Counted from the first letter of the stretch, positions 1 through 9,328 are shown. The stretch: DNA of 64,000 nt from Brasilonema sennae CENA114 (GCF_006968745.1 NZ_CP030118.1:6220284-6284283); one strand, 5' to 3'. A program made the numbers and translations. The notes: generated by a model from the sequence alone, not told the origin.

Positions 1-240
1 TATTTAGAAGAAGAACCTGTCGAATGGTTGCAAAAATCCTATAAGTGGTTGCAACGCCGATTTGACATTCATACAAAGATAAATTCTCTTAACTTGAACC
101 GAAAAAAGGAACTGCTAGCACTAGGTTACTTTTTACAAGGGGAGTTATCAACACAAGAAGAGTTTGAGTATATAAGAAAGGTTTTACGTTCTTATTTAAC
201 AAGAATTGAGCAATTCCGAAATTCTCCACCTTCTGAGTAA
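1..240 (+). CDS. C-terminal end of a truncated hypothetical protein
   Basis: The reading frame is open from base 1 to a TAA at 238-240, so this is the last 79 codons of a gene that begins outside the window. A TTG at 28 could also start it, but the open upstream codons (acidic, Glu-rich) argue for a longer protein. The visible part is charged, probably helical (motif LARGE on Lys/Arg/Glu, ending NSPPSE) and has no membrane segment. I do not recognise the family. Confidence 0.45.
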   Translation, partial: YLEEEPVEWLQKSYKWLQRRFDIHTKINSLNLNRKKELLALGYFLQGELSTQEEFEYIRKVLRSYLTRIEQFRNSPPSE

Positions 241-555
241 TGATGCCCGTCCTCCATCTTTAGTAACTGAGTGCTTATAACAACCTGCAAAGGTTAGTCT
301 GGCAGTCCCGTCTTTCTTGCTGGTCAGGGGAGTAAATGAGCGTTTAAAAGTTTGTTCTGGTAGTATATGACAAAATTCACTTACTTTTAACTTGTTCCGA
401 ATGGGCAGTTCCCGTGTAAAGTTATAGTAGAAATAGTCCGAGAATCCGCCGTTGTCGGGGAGGACACTTTCAAGGCCTAGCAACAATCGTTGGCATCAAT
501 GATTGAGTGGCACAAATAAAAGATTAATTTTATAGAAAAAAGAAGGGAAATAGTT
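241..555. other. Intergenic stretch with an unassigned open frame on the minus strand
   Basis: A 96-codon open frame runs on the minus strand (486 to 196) and overlaps the end of the preceding gene. Its composition (GGFSDYFYYNF near the start, then KKDGTARLTFAGCYKHS) does not match a family I know, and it has no clear ribosome site. It may be the decayed end of a mobile element. The last 60 bases are AT-rich and hold the ribosome site of the next gene. Confidence 0.2.
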
Positions 556-1137
556 TTGAAATCTATCCATTTTCTGTTAAATAGTACAACTTTAATTGTA
601 ATTGCGCTGGCAGTCACGTTGGTTGTAGTGCTTGGGGGTACGTTTGAGGTAACTAGCGCAGCGCAACCTAATGCTGAATTAGAAATTCAAAAATTAACAG
701 TCTGTCATGCGCTGGGAATTGACGCCATTGGTGGAGGAAACCTGCAAGAGGGAAAGAATATTTTACGGGATTGTTCTACTCAAGACGCAGAATTCACTAA
801 TAATTTAGCTGGAGGAGTAACTAAAAAACAAACTGGGACAGATGCTTTGGCGGATTACATATATTCGGTATACCAAGCAAACGGATATCAAGCTACCCAA
901 CATTTAATCGGTTCGATAAACGTCTCAGTTCGTAATACTAATGAGGCAACAATGTCCTCATACGTCCACGGAACACACAAACGTTCGGAAACTAGCATTG
1001 ATGTCGCTAATGGCACTTATGAAGATGAAGTCGTCAAAGTGAGTGGGCATTGGAAAATCCGTCGTCGTACGTTCAATCAGATCAATTTTTTAAACCTCAG
1101 ATCCCCAACCGATTCAACCAGAGTAAATCTAGAATAA
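556..1137 (+). CDS. Secreted SnoaL-like (NTF2 fold) protein
   Basis: This 193-residue protein starts at a TTG preceded by GAAGGGA seven bases upstream, a good ribosome site. Residues 8-37 form a hydrophobic signal peptide or anchor ending near SAA, so the rest probably faces the periplasm. Residues 45-175 resemble the SnoaL-like/NTF2 fold: an N-terminal helix (CHALGIDAI), then a central strand pattern with HGTHKRSE and a closing GHWKIRRRTFNQ, the usual end of these domains. SnoaL-like domains bind or isomerise small polar or polyketide-like ligands, but no catalytic residue can be assigned. It stands alone and is followed by a 118-bp gap before the convergent lipid operon. Confidence 0.6.
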   Translation: MKSIHFLLNSTTLIVIALAVTLVVVLGGTFEVTSAAQPNAELEIQKLTVCHALGIDAIGGGNLQEGKNILRDCSTQDAEFTNNLAGGVTKKQTGTDALADYIYSVYQANGYQATQHLIGSINVSVRNTNEATMSSYVHGTHKRSETSIDVANGTYEDEVVKVSGHWKIRRRTFNQINFLNLRSPTDSTRVNLE

Positions 1138-1255
1138 ACAGATAATTTTTTTGCGCTACAGTAGCACCCTTTCCTGAAAAACACCGAGGATATCACCAAT
1201 TTTTCTTTCAAAGAAACAATTTGTAAGTAGTAGGGCACGAAAGGTCAGTCAAATT

Positions 1256-2920
1256 TTATCCTTTGAAATAATCTAAAAGGCGATCGCCTGAATCAGCACG
1301 AATTAATGCGACAACGACGTCGGGTAAAGCGGTTAAACTGGGGAAAACCAGATAACGTGATTCCCAACGAGGGTGAAATTTGTCTTTGTATGCGTGCAAG
1401 CCTTGGAAATTGTAAAATCGCTCCAAATGCTTATAAAGATAGTACAAAACTTTCTCTAAACGAGCCGACTCTTGAGTTTTACCTACTCCAGCAAGGGCAG
1501 AAAGACCAATATTAAAACTATCGTAATTTCGCTCCTTGTAGTGCTGGAACATAGATAGAAACAAAAAGTCCATTGTTCCATTCTCAATCGACTTTCGGTG
1601 TCGCATCATGTCGTTAGTCACTTCGTTGAGCTGGTACTCTAATACAATATTGGTGAAGGCAATAATTTCACCCTGGGAGGACTGCACCGTTACGATCTCA
1701 GACTCTCGCAAATAAGCTTCATCAAACCAACCTAGAGAAAACTTTTTTTCGGAACCTTGCACCAATTGCAGCCATTCGTCACTAACAGGTTTGATTTGAT
1801 GCAACAATGTATCAGCAATTGGTGGTTGGTAAAATTTGACTTCATACCCCAGCTTAGTCATGCGATTGATTGCTGTTCTGAGGTTTTTACCTGCTTTTCC
1901 TTGTAAGGTGAAGCTTTCGAGATCGACTATTGCTTCTTCACCAATTTTGACTACCTGAAATCCCAGCGACTTGTAGAGATCAATATCATTAGGTAAAGTT
2001 TGGTAAAATGCTGGATACCAGTCGTTACGTTGGCAAAATAGCTGAAAACTCACAATCACTTCTTTACGGTCTTCATCTGGTCCAATGGGATCACCTAAGG
2101 CGATCGCACCCCGTCCTTTAGGGACATAACCAATCACACTGCGACCAGAAGGACTAAAAAAGTAACTTTTATCACTTAACAATGTAAATGCTGCTAACGA
2201 AGAGCATCCATACTTTTCTACGATATCTTTTGCCTGCTGCCGTTCTTTAACAGTGGCGGTATCACGTAGAAAAACTGGTCTTAGTAGCATGAACAATGCA
2301 TAAGCGATCGTACTTGCTGCAATAATATAAATAGAATTAGCAAAAAAGTCCCCAAATCGGGTTTTTGGTTTCAGTCCGTCATTATTATCTGTGAAGAACA
2401 TAGCAAAAGTTTGGGCTATGGCATCACTCCAACTGAAATTTTCCGTAAATTTGCCATCTAACAAGTAAAACCCAATTGTTCCATATGCCAAAGTAAACAG
2501 CAAAGCTGCAATTAACACCCGCACTCCCTGCGCAACCGAAGGACGATCTGACTTTGCTGTAAAAACATGGCGCATCAAGAGTAATTGCATCAGCAAAACA
2601 CCAGACAACAGACTTTCTTCATAGTCCAGTCCCTTAATCAAGTGGCTGACAACAGAAAGAATCAAGAATCCAATAGTGAGTAACCAAGCAATTCGTTTTC
2701 GACGCAACAAGTTGGTTGCAAGCGTCAGTAACACAAACCCAGTCAGTGCTGCAAATAAATGACCGCTAACGCGAATATCAAAAGGTAAAAAGTGCTTCAA
2801 CCAGTGATTTCGCTCATGCACGTTAGGCGTCACTGCTGACACCAAGTTTACCACTCCGACTAAACCAGTGAGGAAAGCTGCACTCCAAAGCCCAATCCGA
2901 GTTCTGAAATCAAGAGTCAT
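1256..2920 (-). CDS. DUF2156 aminoacyl-phosphatidylglycerol synthase-type membrane protein
   Basis: This 554-residue protein has about six N-terminal membrane helices (residues 1-220). A soluble C-terminal domain follows, of the DUF2156 type found in MprF and LysX, which transfers lysine or alanine from tRNA to phosphatidylglycerol. Typical segments are SPSGRSVIGYVPKGRGAIALGDPIGP and, near the end, NIGLSALAGVG and YAYKDKFHPRWESRYLVF-like sequence. The separate UPF0104 flippase half of MprF is absent here but is encoded at 6.0 kb on the other strand. The start overlaps the preceding esterase by 11 bp, which indicates translational coupling in a four-gene operon. The amino acid used cannot be read from sequence. 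Confidence 0.8.
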   Translation of the reverse strand: MTLDFRTRIGLWSAAFLTGLVGVVNLVSAVTPNVHERNHWLKHFLPFDIRVSGHLFAALTGFVLLTLATNLLRRKRIAWLLTIGFLILSVVSHLIKGLDYEESLLSGVLLMQLLLMRHVFTAKSDRPSVAQGVRVLIAALLFTLAYGTIGFYLLDGKFTENFSWSDAIAQTFAMFFTDNNDGLKPKTRFGDFFANSIYIIAASTIAYALFMLLRPVFLRDTATVKERQQAKDIVEKYGCSSLAAFTLLSDKSYFFSPSGRSVIGYVPKGRGAIALGDPIGPDEDRKEVIVSFQLFCQRNDWYPAFYQTLPNDIDLYKSLGFQVVKIGEEAIVDLESFTLQGKAGKNLRTAINRMTKLGYEVKFYQPPIADTLLHQIKPVSDEWLQLVQGSEKKFSLGWFDEAYLRESEIVTVQSSQGEIIAFTNIVLEYQLNEVTNDMMRHRKSIENGTMDFLFLSMFQHYKERNYDSFNIGLSALAGVGKTQESARLEKVLYYLYKHLERFYNFQGLHAYKDKFHPRWESRYLVFPSLTALPDVVVALIRADSGDRLLDYFKG

Positions 2921-3833
2921 TAGTCACTTTGTTCTTTTGCGAATTTTCAAACTGTTTTCCTACATAAGATAGCGAATCTTTGAGATGTTTGTGAAAGTAA
3001 TTCCACCCAACATCTGGACCTGACAAACCATGTCCTCCAGGAAAGGCATAAAACACGTTTTCTATACCTAATTTGTCTAAGGTTTCATGGAATTTTTGGG
3101 TAGAGGCAAGTAAATTAGAGTCATGTTCTCCAGCATCAAGATATACCCGTAGTTCCTGTCTTTCCTGAGGTGACAATTGTTGGACAATTTGTTGGGGGCT
3201 ATTTTGTGGGCCACTGTTATCGGTAAAATAGCCGCTATGGCTGAACAGAATATTAAAGTTTTTCAAATGGCGTAAGCCAATATTAAATGCACCCCATCCT
3301 CCAGAAGATAAACCTCCCAACGCCCAAAACTTTGGATTTTCTAATGTACGATAGCGTGACTTGACAACTTGTACTAACTCCGAACCGATCAACGTTCCTA
3401 CTTTACCATTAGGCCCATCATAATAATCAGGGTCGAATAAGGGACTTGAACCCCGGTTATCATTTCCATCTGGTGTAATCACAATCGAAGGCGGTAGTTT
3501 GTTATTTTTATAAAGTTCATGTAGAACTTTTAAGATTGCATATTTATCAACATAAGCACGGGCATCATCATGACCGCCATGTAGTAAAAATATGACAGGA
3601 TAGCGTTTGAGAAAATTTTTATTGTAGTATGGGGGCAAAATAACACCATATTGTCGTTGTGTCCCCATTGCTTGACTGTTAAAAGTTTCTAGCTGAAACT
3701 TCAACCCACTATTCGTCACCTCTTGAGGCGGATCTAGCTGCGGCGCACCTAAGATAAAGACATACCAGTAACCAGCAGCAGTCAGGATTGTAATTGCACC
3801 TGCAACGCCCATTAAAACTTTAGATAATTTCAT
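2910..3833 (-). CDS. Membrane-anchored esterase (PF00756-type), copy 1
   Basis: This 307-residue alpha/beta hydrolase belongs to the esterase D / putative esterase family. Residues 7-29 form a signal anchor. The oxyanion region VIFLLHGGHDDA, the nucleophile elbow GGLSSGGWG, an acidic LDAGEHDSN and a C-terminal FPGGHG supply a complete Ser-Asp-His triad. It is a clear paralogue of the next gene upstream, with which it shares a 4-bp ATGA overlap, and it overlaps the DUF2156 gene downstream by 11 bp. Its position suggests it cleaves an ester on the outer face of the membrane, possibly an aminoacyl ester on lipid, but the substrate is inferred from context only. Confidence 0.75.
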   Translation of the reverse strand: MKLSKVLMGVAGAITILTAAGYWYVFILGAPQLDPPQEVTNSGLKFQLETFNSQAMGTQRQYGVILPPYYNKNFLKRYPVIFLLHGGHDDARAYVDKYAILKVLHELYKNNKLPPSIVITPDGNDNRGSSPLFDPDYYDGPNGKVGTLIGSELVQVVKSRYRTLENPKFWALGGLSSGGWGAFNIGLRHLKNFNILFSHSGYFTDNSGPQNSPQQIVQQLSPQERQELRVYLDAGEHDSNLLASTQKFHETLDKLGIENVFYAFPGGHGLSGPDVGWNYFHKHLKDSLSYVGKQFENSQKNKVTNDS

Positions 3834-4777
3834 GGCTTGTTGAAACCCAAATTATCACTAGCGTGTAGAATAGCCGAGATTTTAAATTGTCTTCCGACAA
3901 ATGTTAGCGAATCTGCCAGATGTTCATGCCAGTAGTCCCAAGTGTGACCTCCGGGAAAAGCATTAAATATATTATAAATTTTCTCACTACTGAGTACTTG
4001 ATTAAACTTTTTGGATTCGTCAACTCCGACTTCAGTATCTGCTATACCTGCATCAAGGTATATCCGTAAGCGTTTTTTAGTTTGAGGTGAAATGGTCTTG
4101 ATATAGGTGATTGGGCTATTTTGCGATCCACTCTTGTCTTGAAAGTAACCGCTATGACTAAATAATATTGAAAAGTTATTTAAATTATGCAATCCCACAT
4201 TCATTGCACCCCAACCTCCTGAAGATAATCCCCCCATTGCCCAAAAATCAGGACTGGCGAGTGTACGGTAGCGGTTTTGCACAACTTTCACCAGTTCATC
4301 CCCAATGGCTGTGGAAACTTTACCATTAGGGCCATCAATATAATCGGGATCCCAGTAGCGGCTAGAACCACGTTTGTCATTTCCATCTGGTGTGATAATA
4401 ATACTGGGCGGCAACTTGCCTGTTGCATAAAGCTGTTGCACAACTGTTAAGGCATCTCCTTTTGTAAACCAATGGTCAGCATTTCCATGTCCACCGTGAA
4501 GGAGAAAGATAACTGGATAGCGTTGATTTTGGTTTTGATCATAGCCCGGAGGTAAAGCAACGCAGTAAATGCGATTTCCTCCCATAACTTTGCTATTGTA
4601 AGTTTCGGTTTTATATCTTAATTGGGTAGTTAAATCCCTAGCAGTCGGTTGTGGTGGTAACACAGAAGTTAGAGTTGGCGGACGCATCTGTGCTTGTGCA
4701 GATTTTATATCACTACAGTTACAGAAGGCTAACACCGAAAGTAGCAGCACAATTTTAGATTTGAAGCAGTTCATCAA
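3830..4777 (-). CDS. Secreted esterase (PF00756-type), copy 2
   Basis: This 315-residue paralogue of the downstream esterase has a signal sequence with a lipobox-like CNCS around residue 20, so it is probably a lipoprotein. It keeps the whole catalytic set: VIFLLHGGHGNAD, nucleophile GGLSSGGWGAMN, acidic LDAGIADTE and FPGGHTWDYWHEH. The pair most likely arose by tandem duplication, because the two share PPSIIITPDGND(K/N)RGSS and neighbouring blocks nearly unchanged. Its stop codon overlaps the start of copy 1 as ATGA. A 49-bp gap separates it from the alpha/beta hydrolase upstream. Confidence 0.75.
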   Translation of the reverse strand: MMNCFKSKIVLLLSVLAFCNCSDIKSAQAQMRPPTLTSVLPPQPTARDLTTQLRYKTETYNSKVMGGNRIYCVALPPGYDQNQNQRYPVIFLLHGGHGNADHWFTKGDALTVVQQLYATGKLPPSIIITPDGNDKRGSSRYWDPDYIDGPNGKVSTAIGDELVKVVQNRYRTLASPDFWAMGGLSSGGWGAMNVGLHNLNNFSILFSHSGYFQDKSGSQNSPITYIKTISPQTKKRLRIYLDAGIADTEVGVDESKKFNQVLSSEKIYNIFNAFPGGHTWDYWHEHLADSLTFVGRQFKISAILHASDNLGFNKP

Positions 4778-4826
4778 AAATATTGATTGATAGCAATTGA
4801 ATCAAAACTATAAAAAATCATAAAAT

Positions 4827-5687
4827 TTATAGAGATGAAATTTGTGAAGACAAAGGTGTTTGTGTATTAATCCCAATAAGATATTTCAATATAGCACTGT
4901 TGATTAACTCTGGACACTCTGCCATAACTAAATGTCCGGCATTGGTAACATGTAAATGAGTACCATTGACGAAATGTCTTGCTAAATCGTTCCCCATCTG
5001 GTGTGTAAACATGGGGTCAAGACCCGCAGTTATAATCAAAGCAGGAATATGCAAATTCTGCGGCAAAAGGTGACGCGTAAAAAAGTTATAACCCCAAAAG
5101 ATTTCTAAAGCTTTGTAGGATTGGAAATCCGTTGGTGTTGGACATTCGGCAAAAAACCGTTCTATAACGCTGTGGCGGTAAGAAGTCGAGAAAAAGTTTG
5201 AGATTGCTTGTACACCAGGTAAAGAGTATAAATATCTGCCGCCCCAAGCCATAAACTTCATCAGCGGAATTTCCCACCAAGGTGCTAAGTTATGAGTTCC
5301 GCCGGCGATCGCAATAAAACCACTCACACAATTGTGCTGGGCAAACTCTAAACCAATAGGAACTCCGTAGCTATGACAACACAGCACTGGTGAGGAAATG
5401 CCCAATTTGTACAACAGTCGCCGTAAATCCCGACAATGTCGCCCGATGGAGTAGCGAGGGTAGGGACTCGACTGTCCGTGTCCTGCCAAATCATACACCA
5501 GAACTTCCCAACCTTGACTTTGAGCAAACTCATACTGAGAACGAAAGTTAAAGCGGTTTCCCGTTCCTCCATGCAGAAAAACTATAGCTGGAGTTCTCCC
5601 CGAATTGTGGCAAACTTGTAAATTGACCCCTCGTCGCAGATGAATTGTTGAACCAGCTAAGGCATCTTGAAAAGAGTCATTAGTCAT
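4827..5687 (-). CDS. Alpha/beta hydrolase, first gene of the lipid operon
   Basis: This 286-residue cytoplasmic alpha/beta hydrolase has no signal peptide. It has an FLHGGTGNRFNF oxyanion loop, a nucleophile elbow CHSYGVP (Cys replaces the first Gly of GxSxG), a likely acid in TAGLDPMF and a catalytic His in NAGHLVM. It heads the minus-strand operon that ends with the aminoacyl-phosphatidylglycerol-synthase-like gene. The upstream region holds short tandem repeats, so the promoter must lie within about 330 bp shared with the divergent UPF0104 gene. Confidence 0.7.
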   Translation of the reverse strand: MTNDSFQDALAGSTIHLRRGVNLQVCHNSGRTPAIVFLHGGTGNRFNFRSQYEFAQSQGWEVLVYDLAGHGQSSPYPRYSIGRHCRDLRRLLYKLGISSPVLCCHSYGVPIGLEFAQHNCVSGFIAIAGGTHNLAPWWEIPLMKFMAWGGRYLYSLPGVQAISNFFSTSYRHSVIERFFAECPTPTDFQSYKALEIFWGYNFFTRHLLPQNLHIPALIITAGLDPMFTHQMGNDLARHFVNGTHLHVTNAGHLVMAECPELINSAILKYLIGINTQTPLSSQISSL

Positions 5688-5820
5688 TAGTCATTAGTTA
5701 ATGGTCATTAGTCATTAGTTAATGGTCAACTATAGGACTCCTGTGCAGATTTTTGTGAAACTAGTACACCTTTATCAGTTATCAGTTATCTATTGTTCAC
5801 TGGTAACTGATAACTGTTCA
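5683..5820. repeat. Short tandem repeats of the ATTAGTC and ATCAGTT types
   Basis: Heptamer-like units (CATTAGT with CATTAGTTAATGGT variants) run from the start of the hydrolase gene outward. They are followed by a TTATCAGTTATCAG and GTTCACTG block with an inverted partner. Such short tandemly repeated sequences are typical between genes of heterocystous cyanobacteria. The rest of this 333-bp gap, up to 6020, has no recognisable gene and presumably holds both divergent promoters. Confidence 0.7.
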
Positions 5821-6020
5821 CTGTTAAGCGTTCCCTACAACTGCCACGAAGTCTAATAAATTAACTTGCTTTGTTGTCTGAATCCTATAGTCAAAAGCTT
5901 ACGCTAGTGATGTGTCAATTTTATGTCAACATAATGAAACTTTTGTGAATGTCGAGTTATTAGTCGTTTTCTGCTTCTACTCTCTCCACGTCTCTAATCT
6001 CCCCCTTGCCTAGTTGTACT

Positions 6021-6962
6021 ATGCTTCAAAAACTCCGACTCAACTTCAGTTCGTTGTTTGGCTTGCTACTTCTGGTACTTTCTTTTTGGGCAATTAGCCA
6101 CGAACTACGTGAGTATCGTTACCAAGATATTTTGAACTCTTTAGGAACAATTCCTAAAAGGCACTTAAGTTTGTCAATTATATTGTCAAATATAGGCTAT
6201 CTAGTGATGGCGTCGTATGATATGCTAGGCTTTAGCTATATTGGTCGTTCTCTGGCTCTGCGAAAAATTGCTTTCACTGGGTTTATTAGCTCTGTACTCG
6301 GTAATACCATCGGTTTTGCTTTGGTAACTGGTAGTGCTATTCGTTATCGTTATTATTCTGGTTGGGGAGTATCACCACTGGCGATCGCCCAAGTTATTGC
6401 TTTTGCCAATTTCACTTTTTGGTTAGGAGTGTTTGCCGCGTCAGGGGTAATATTTCTCTTTAACCCCTTGGAAATCCCCACCCAAATACATTTACCTTTT
6501 ACAAACACACGTCCTCTGGGTGTTATTTTCCTAGTAATAGTTATTTGTTATTTATTAGGAAGTATTTTTATTAAAACACCGTTAGTCATTCGTCGCAAAG
6601 AGTTTCGTTTTCCTTCTTTCAAGATAGCTTTTGCTCAAGTCGTCATTTCTAGCATTGACTGGATAATAGCCGCAGCAGTTCTTTTTTTGCTGCTTCCTAC
6701 CAATAGTGTATCTTTTCTAGACGTGTTGAGAACCTACTCACTAGCTATGTTTGCAGGTGTGGTGAGTAACGTCCCTGCTGGGTTAGGAGTGTTTGAGATT
6801 GTCATCTTGCATTTTCTGTCTGCGAAACTTTCTCCTGTCGTTGTTTTGGGTGCAACACTAGCTTACAGAGCAATTTACGACTTATTGGCTTTGCTAATAG
6901 CAACAAGTTTACTGGGACTCTATGAAATTAAACACGGTACAAGAAATATAATGAACAAATAG
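6021..6962 (+). CDS. UPF0104 / lysylphosphatidylglycerol flippase-like membrane protein
   Basis: This 313-residue protein has about eight membrane helices and the UPF0104 signature: an N-terminal single helix, TGSAIRYRYYSGWG in the middle and a C-terminal NVPAGLGVFE segment. The family forms the flippase half of MprF. I chose the ATG at 6021 rather than the TTG at 6006, because the hydrophobic helix follows directly and neither has a strong ribosome site. It is divergent from an operon whose last gene is the synthase half of the same function, so the two halves may work together although encoded separately. Confidence 0.75.
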   Translation: MLQKLRLNFSSLFGLLLLVLSFWAISHELREYRYQDILNSLGTIPKRHLSLSIILSNIGYLVMASYDMLGFSYIGRSLALRKIAFTGFISSVLGNTIGFALVTGSAIRYRYYSGWGVSPLAIAQVIAFANFTFWLGVFAASGVIFLFNPLEIPTQIHLPFTNTRPLGVIFLVIVICYLLGSIFIKTPLVIRRKEFRFPSFKIAFAQVVISSIDWIIAAAVLFLLLPTNSVSFLDVLRTYSLAMFAGVVSNVPAGLGVFEIVILHFLSAKLSPVVVLGATLAYRAIYDLLALLIATSLLGLYEIKHGTRNIMNK

Positions 6963-6994
6963 AATTCCTAGGGACAATTGACTACATAAAACTT

Positions 6995-8821
6995 ATGGCG
7001 CTCATAGTTCAGAAATATGGTGGTACATCTGTCGGTTCAGTAGAGCGTATTCAAGCTGTTGCACAGCGCGTGTGCAAAACTGTGAAAGCAGGAAACTCTC
7101 TTGTTGTCGTGCTTTCCGCGATGGGGAAAACCACAGATGGACTCGTTAAGCTAGCATACGAAATCTCACAAAATCCCAACAGCCGGGAAATGGATATGTT
7201 GCTGTCCACAGGTGAGCAGATATCCATTGCTTTAGTCAGTATGGCTTTGCAAGAACTGGGACATCCAGCTATTTCTTTGACAGGAGCGCAAGTAGGAATT
7301 GTTACTGAAGCAGACCATACGCGAGCGCGGATTTTACATATTGAAACAGAACGCGTCAAGCGACATCTTAATCAAAATAAAGTTGTTGTTGTAGCAGGGT
7401 TTCAGGGAATTACCAGAACAGAGGAATTGGAAATTACCACATTGGGACGTGGCGGTTCAGATACCTCAGCCGTGGCTTTGGCAGCTGCATTGCACGCAGA
7501 TTATTGTGAAATTTATACTGATGTACCAGGGATTTTAACAACAGATCCCCGTTTGGTTCCAGAAGCACAACTGATAGATAAAATCACCTGCAATGAAATG
7601 CTGGAACTCGCAAGCTTGGGGGCAAAAGTCTTGCATCCTCGTGCAGTGGAAATTGCGCGGAACTATGGCGTTCCTTTAGTGGTACGCTCTAGTTGGACAG
7701 ATGAACCTGGAACTTGGGTGATTTCACCAGCGCCACGTCCGCGAGCACTTGTGAATTTGGAAATTGCTCGTTCCGTTGATGATATTGAATTTGATACCAA
7801 TCAAGCGAAAGTGTCGATGTTGCGTGTTCCAGATAAACCAGGTGTAGCAGCGCGGTTATTTGGGGAGATAGCACGTCAAAATGTGGATGTCGATTTGATA
7901 ATTCAATCAATTCACGAAGGTAATACGAATGACATTGCCTTTACCGTGATGGCACCAATATTAAAAAAGGCGGAAGCCGTAGCACAAGCGATCGCCCCTG
8001 TTCTGCGTTCTCAAAAGGCAACAGAAAATGAAGAAGCGGAAGTGATGGTACTGCCCAATATTGCTAAAGTCAGTATTGCAGGTGCGGGGATGATTGGGCG
8101 TCCTGGTGTGGCAGCGAAGATGTTCGCGACTCTTGCAGAAGCTGGTGTTAATATCCAGATGATTTCTACCAGTGAAGTGAAAGTGAGTTGCGTAATTGAT
8201 AGTGGAGATTGCGATCGCGCTGTTGCTTTTCTTCGCGCCGCCTTTGAAATTGAAGAAGACAAACAGACAACCCAACAAATCAATTCAAAATTCTCATCTG
8301 CCTCATCTGATCATCCTCCCGTCAGAGGTGTCGCCCTGGATATGAAGCAAGCGCGTCTAGCTATTCGTCAAGTACAGGATCGTCCAGGAACAGCCGCGAA
8401 GATATTTGGATTGTTGGCAGAACACAACATCAGCGTAGACATGATTATTCAGTCCCAGCGATGTCGTATGATGAATGGCATTCCTACGCGGGATATTGCC
8501 TTCACAGTTGCCAGAATAGATGCACAAGCAGCACAAAAAATGCTCCAACAATCAGCAGCAGAATATGGATGGGGTGAAGTCGTGCTGGATAATGATATTG
8601 CCAAAGTCAGTATTGTGGGAGCAGGCATGGTCGGACAACCAGGCATCGCGGCTACAATGTTTGAAGCACTATCCCAGCACCAAATTAATATCCAAATGAT
8701 TGCGACTTCGGAAATTAAGATTAGCTGTGTTGTCGCGCAAGAAGAAGGCGTGAAAGCGTTGCAAGTCATTCATACAGCGTTTGGACTTGCGGGTAGTCAG
8801 AGTATTCAAGTGCCTGCTTGA
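6995..8821 (+). CDS. lysC: Aspartate kinase with four ACT domains
   Basis: This is aspartokinase, which phosphorylates aspartate at the entry to the lysine, threonine and methionine pathways. The kinase domain covers residues 1-245 (start VQKYGGTSVG; also TTLGRGGSDTSAVALAAAL and TDVPGILTTDPR). It is followed by two pairs of ACT regulatory domains (about 262-420 and 440-600), the doubled arrangement usual in cyanobacteria. The two pairs are visibly repeated (AKVSIAGAGMIGRPGVAA and AKVSIVGAGMVGQPGIAA). Allosteric control by lysine and threonine is expected from the family. The length of 608 residues is normal for the cyanobacterial type. The gene starts 32 bp after the flippase-like gene and may be cotranscribed. 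Confidence 0.95.
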   Translation: MALIVQKYGGTSVGSVERIQAVAQRVCKTVKAGNSLVVVLSAMGKTTDGLVKLAYEISQNPNSREMDMLLSTGEQISIALVSMALQELGHPAISLTGAQVGIVTEADHTRARILHIETERVKRHLNQNKVVVVAGFQGITRTEELEITTLGRGGSDTSAVALAAALHADYCEIYTDVPGILTTDPRLVPEAQLIDKITCNEMLELASLGAKVLHPRAVEIARNYGVPLVVRSSWTDEPGTWVISPAPRPRALVNLEIARSVDDIEFDTNQAKVSMLRVPDKPGVAARLFGEIARQNVDVDLIIQSIHEGNTNDIAFTVMAPILKKAEAVAQAIAPVLRSQKATENEEAEVMVLPNIAKVSIAGAGMIGRPGVAAKMFATLAEAGVNIQMISTSEVKVSCVIDSGDCDRAVAFLRAAFEIEEDKQTTQQINSKFSSASSDHPPVRGVALDMKQARLAIRQVQDRPGTAAKIFGLLAEHNISVDMIIQSQRCRMMNGIPTRDIAFTVARIDAQAAQKMLQQSAAEYGWGEVVLDNDIAKVSIVGAGMVGQPGIAATMFEALSQHQINIQMIATSEIKISCVVAQEEGVKALQVIHTAFGLAGSQSIQVPA

Positions 8822-8837
8822 TGGTTGGTTTTGAATA

Positions 8838-9148
8838 CCAGACGCACCCGCGCTCAAAACCTCACCCTGCCCTATCGGGCATCCCTCTCCTTATCAAGGA
8901 GAGGGAAAGATTTTGGCGCCGATTCAAGCGAGGGTGAGGTGAAAAGCCAGTGTACCAGACGCACTCGCGCTCAAAACCTCAAAGGAGAGGGAAAGATTTT
9001 AGCGCCGATTCAAGCGAGGGTGAGGTGAAAAGCCAGTGTACCAGACGCACCCGCGCTCAAAACCTCACCCTGCCCTATCGGGCATCCCTCTCCTTATGAA
9101 GGAGAGGGAAAGATTTTGGCGAAGTTAAAAGCTCGGGTGAGGTTTGAA
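8838..9148. repeat. Three tandem copies of a 116-bp repeat unit
   Basis: Units begin at 8838, 8954 and 9040 with ACCAGACGC(A)CCCGCGCTC. The first is 116 bp. The second is 86 bp and lacks a 30-bp internal palindromic part. The third is close to full length but diverges at its end. Each contains CCTCACCCTGCCC, an inverted CTCTCCTTAT/AAGGAGAGGG hairpin and GGGTGAGGT, which is the dispersed family also seen at 12.35 and 28.6 kb. Open frames across this block are artefacts. The remainder up to 9328 shows nothing recognisable. Confidence 0.85.
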
Positions 9149-9328
9149 GTGAGATGTGTGTACACCGTAGCCTTAGGAAGGGGAGGGGTTATCTGTGGCA
9201 AACATTTTTTGAATCTGTAAGTATTAAAATTAAGACAATCAAGTTTAAGATGATCACCGAAGCATCTTTGTTGTCAGACAAGAAAGATATTTTAGATAAA
9301 TTCAAACATTGCTCCTTAAAAGCAAGTT

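Noticed and set aside
196..486. 96-codon minus-strand frame near the left edge
   Set aside because: It overlaps the end of another gene, lacks a ribosome site and matches nothing I know; reported only as an intergenic note.
7961..8769. Several 90-106-codon frames antisense to lysC
   Set aside because: They mirror the repeated ACT domains and have no start signals.
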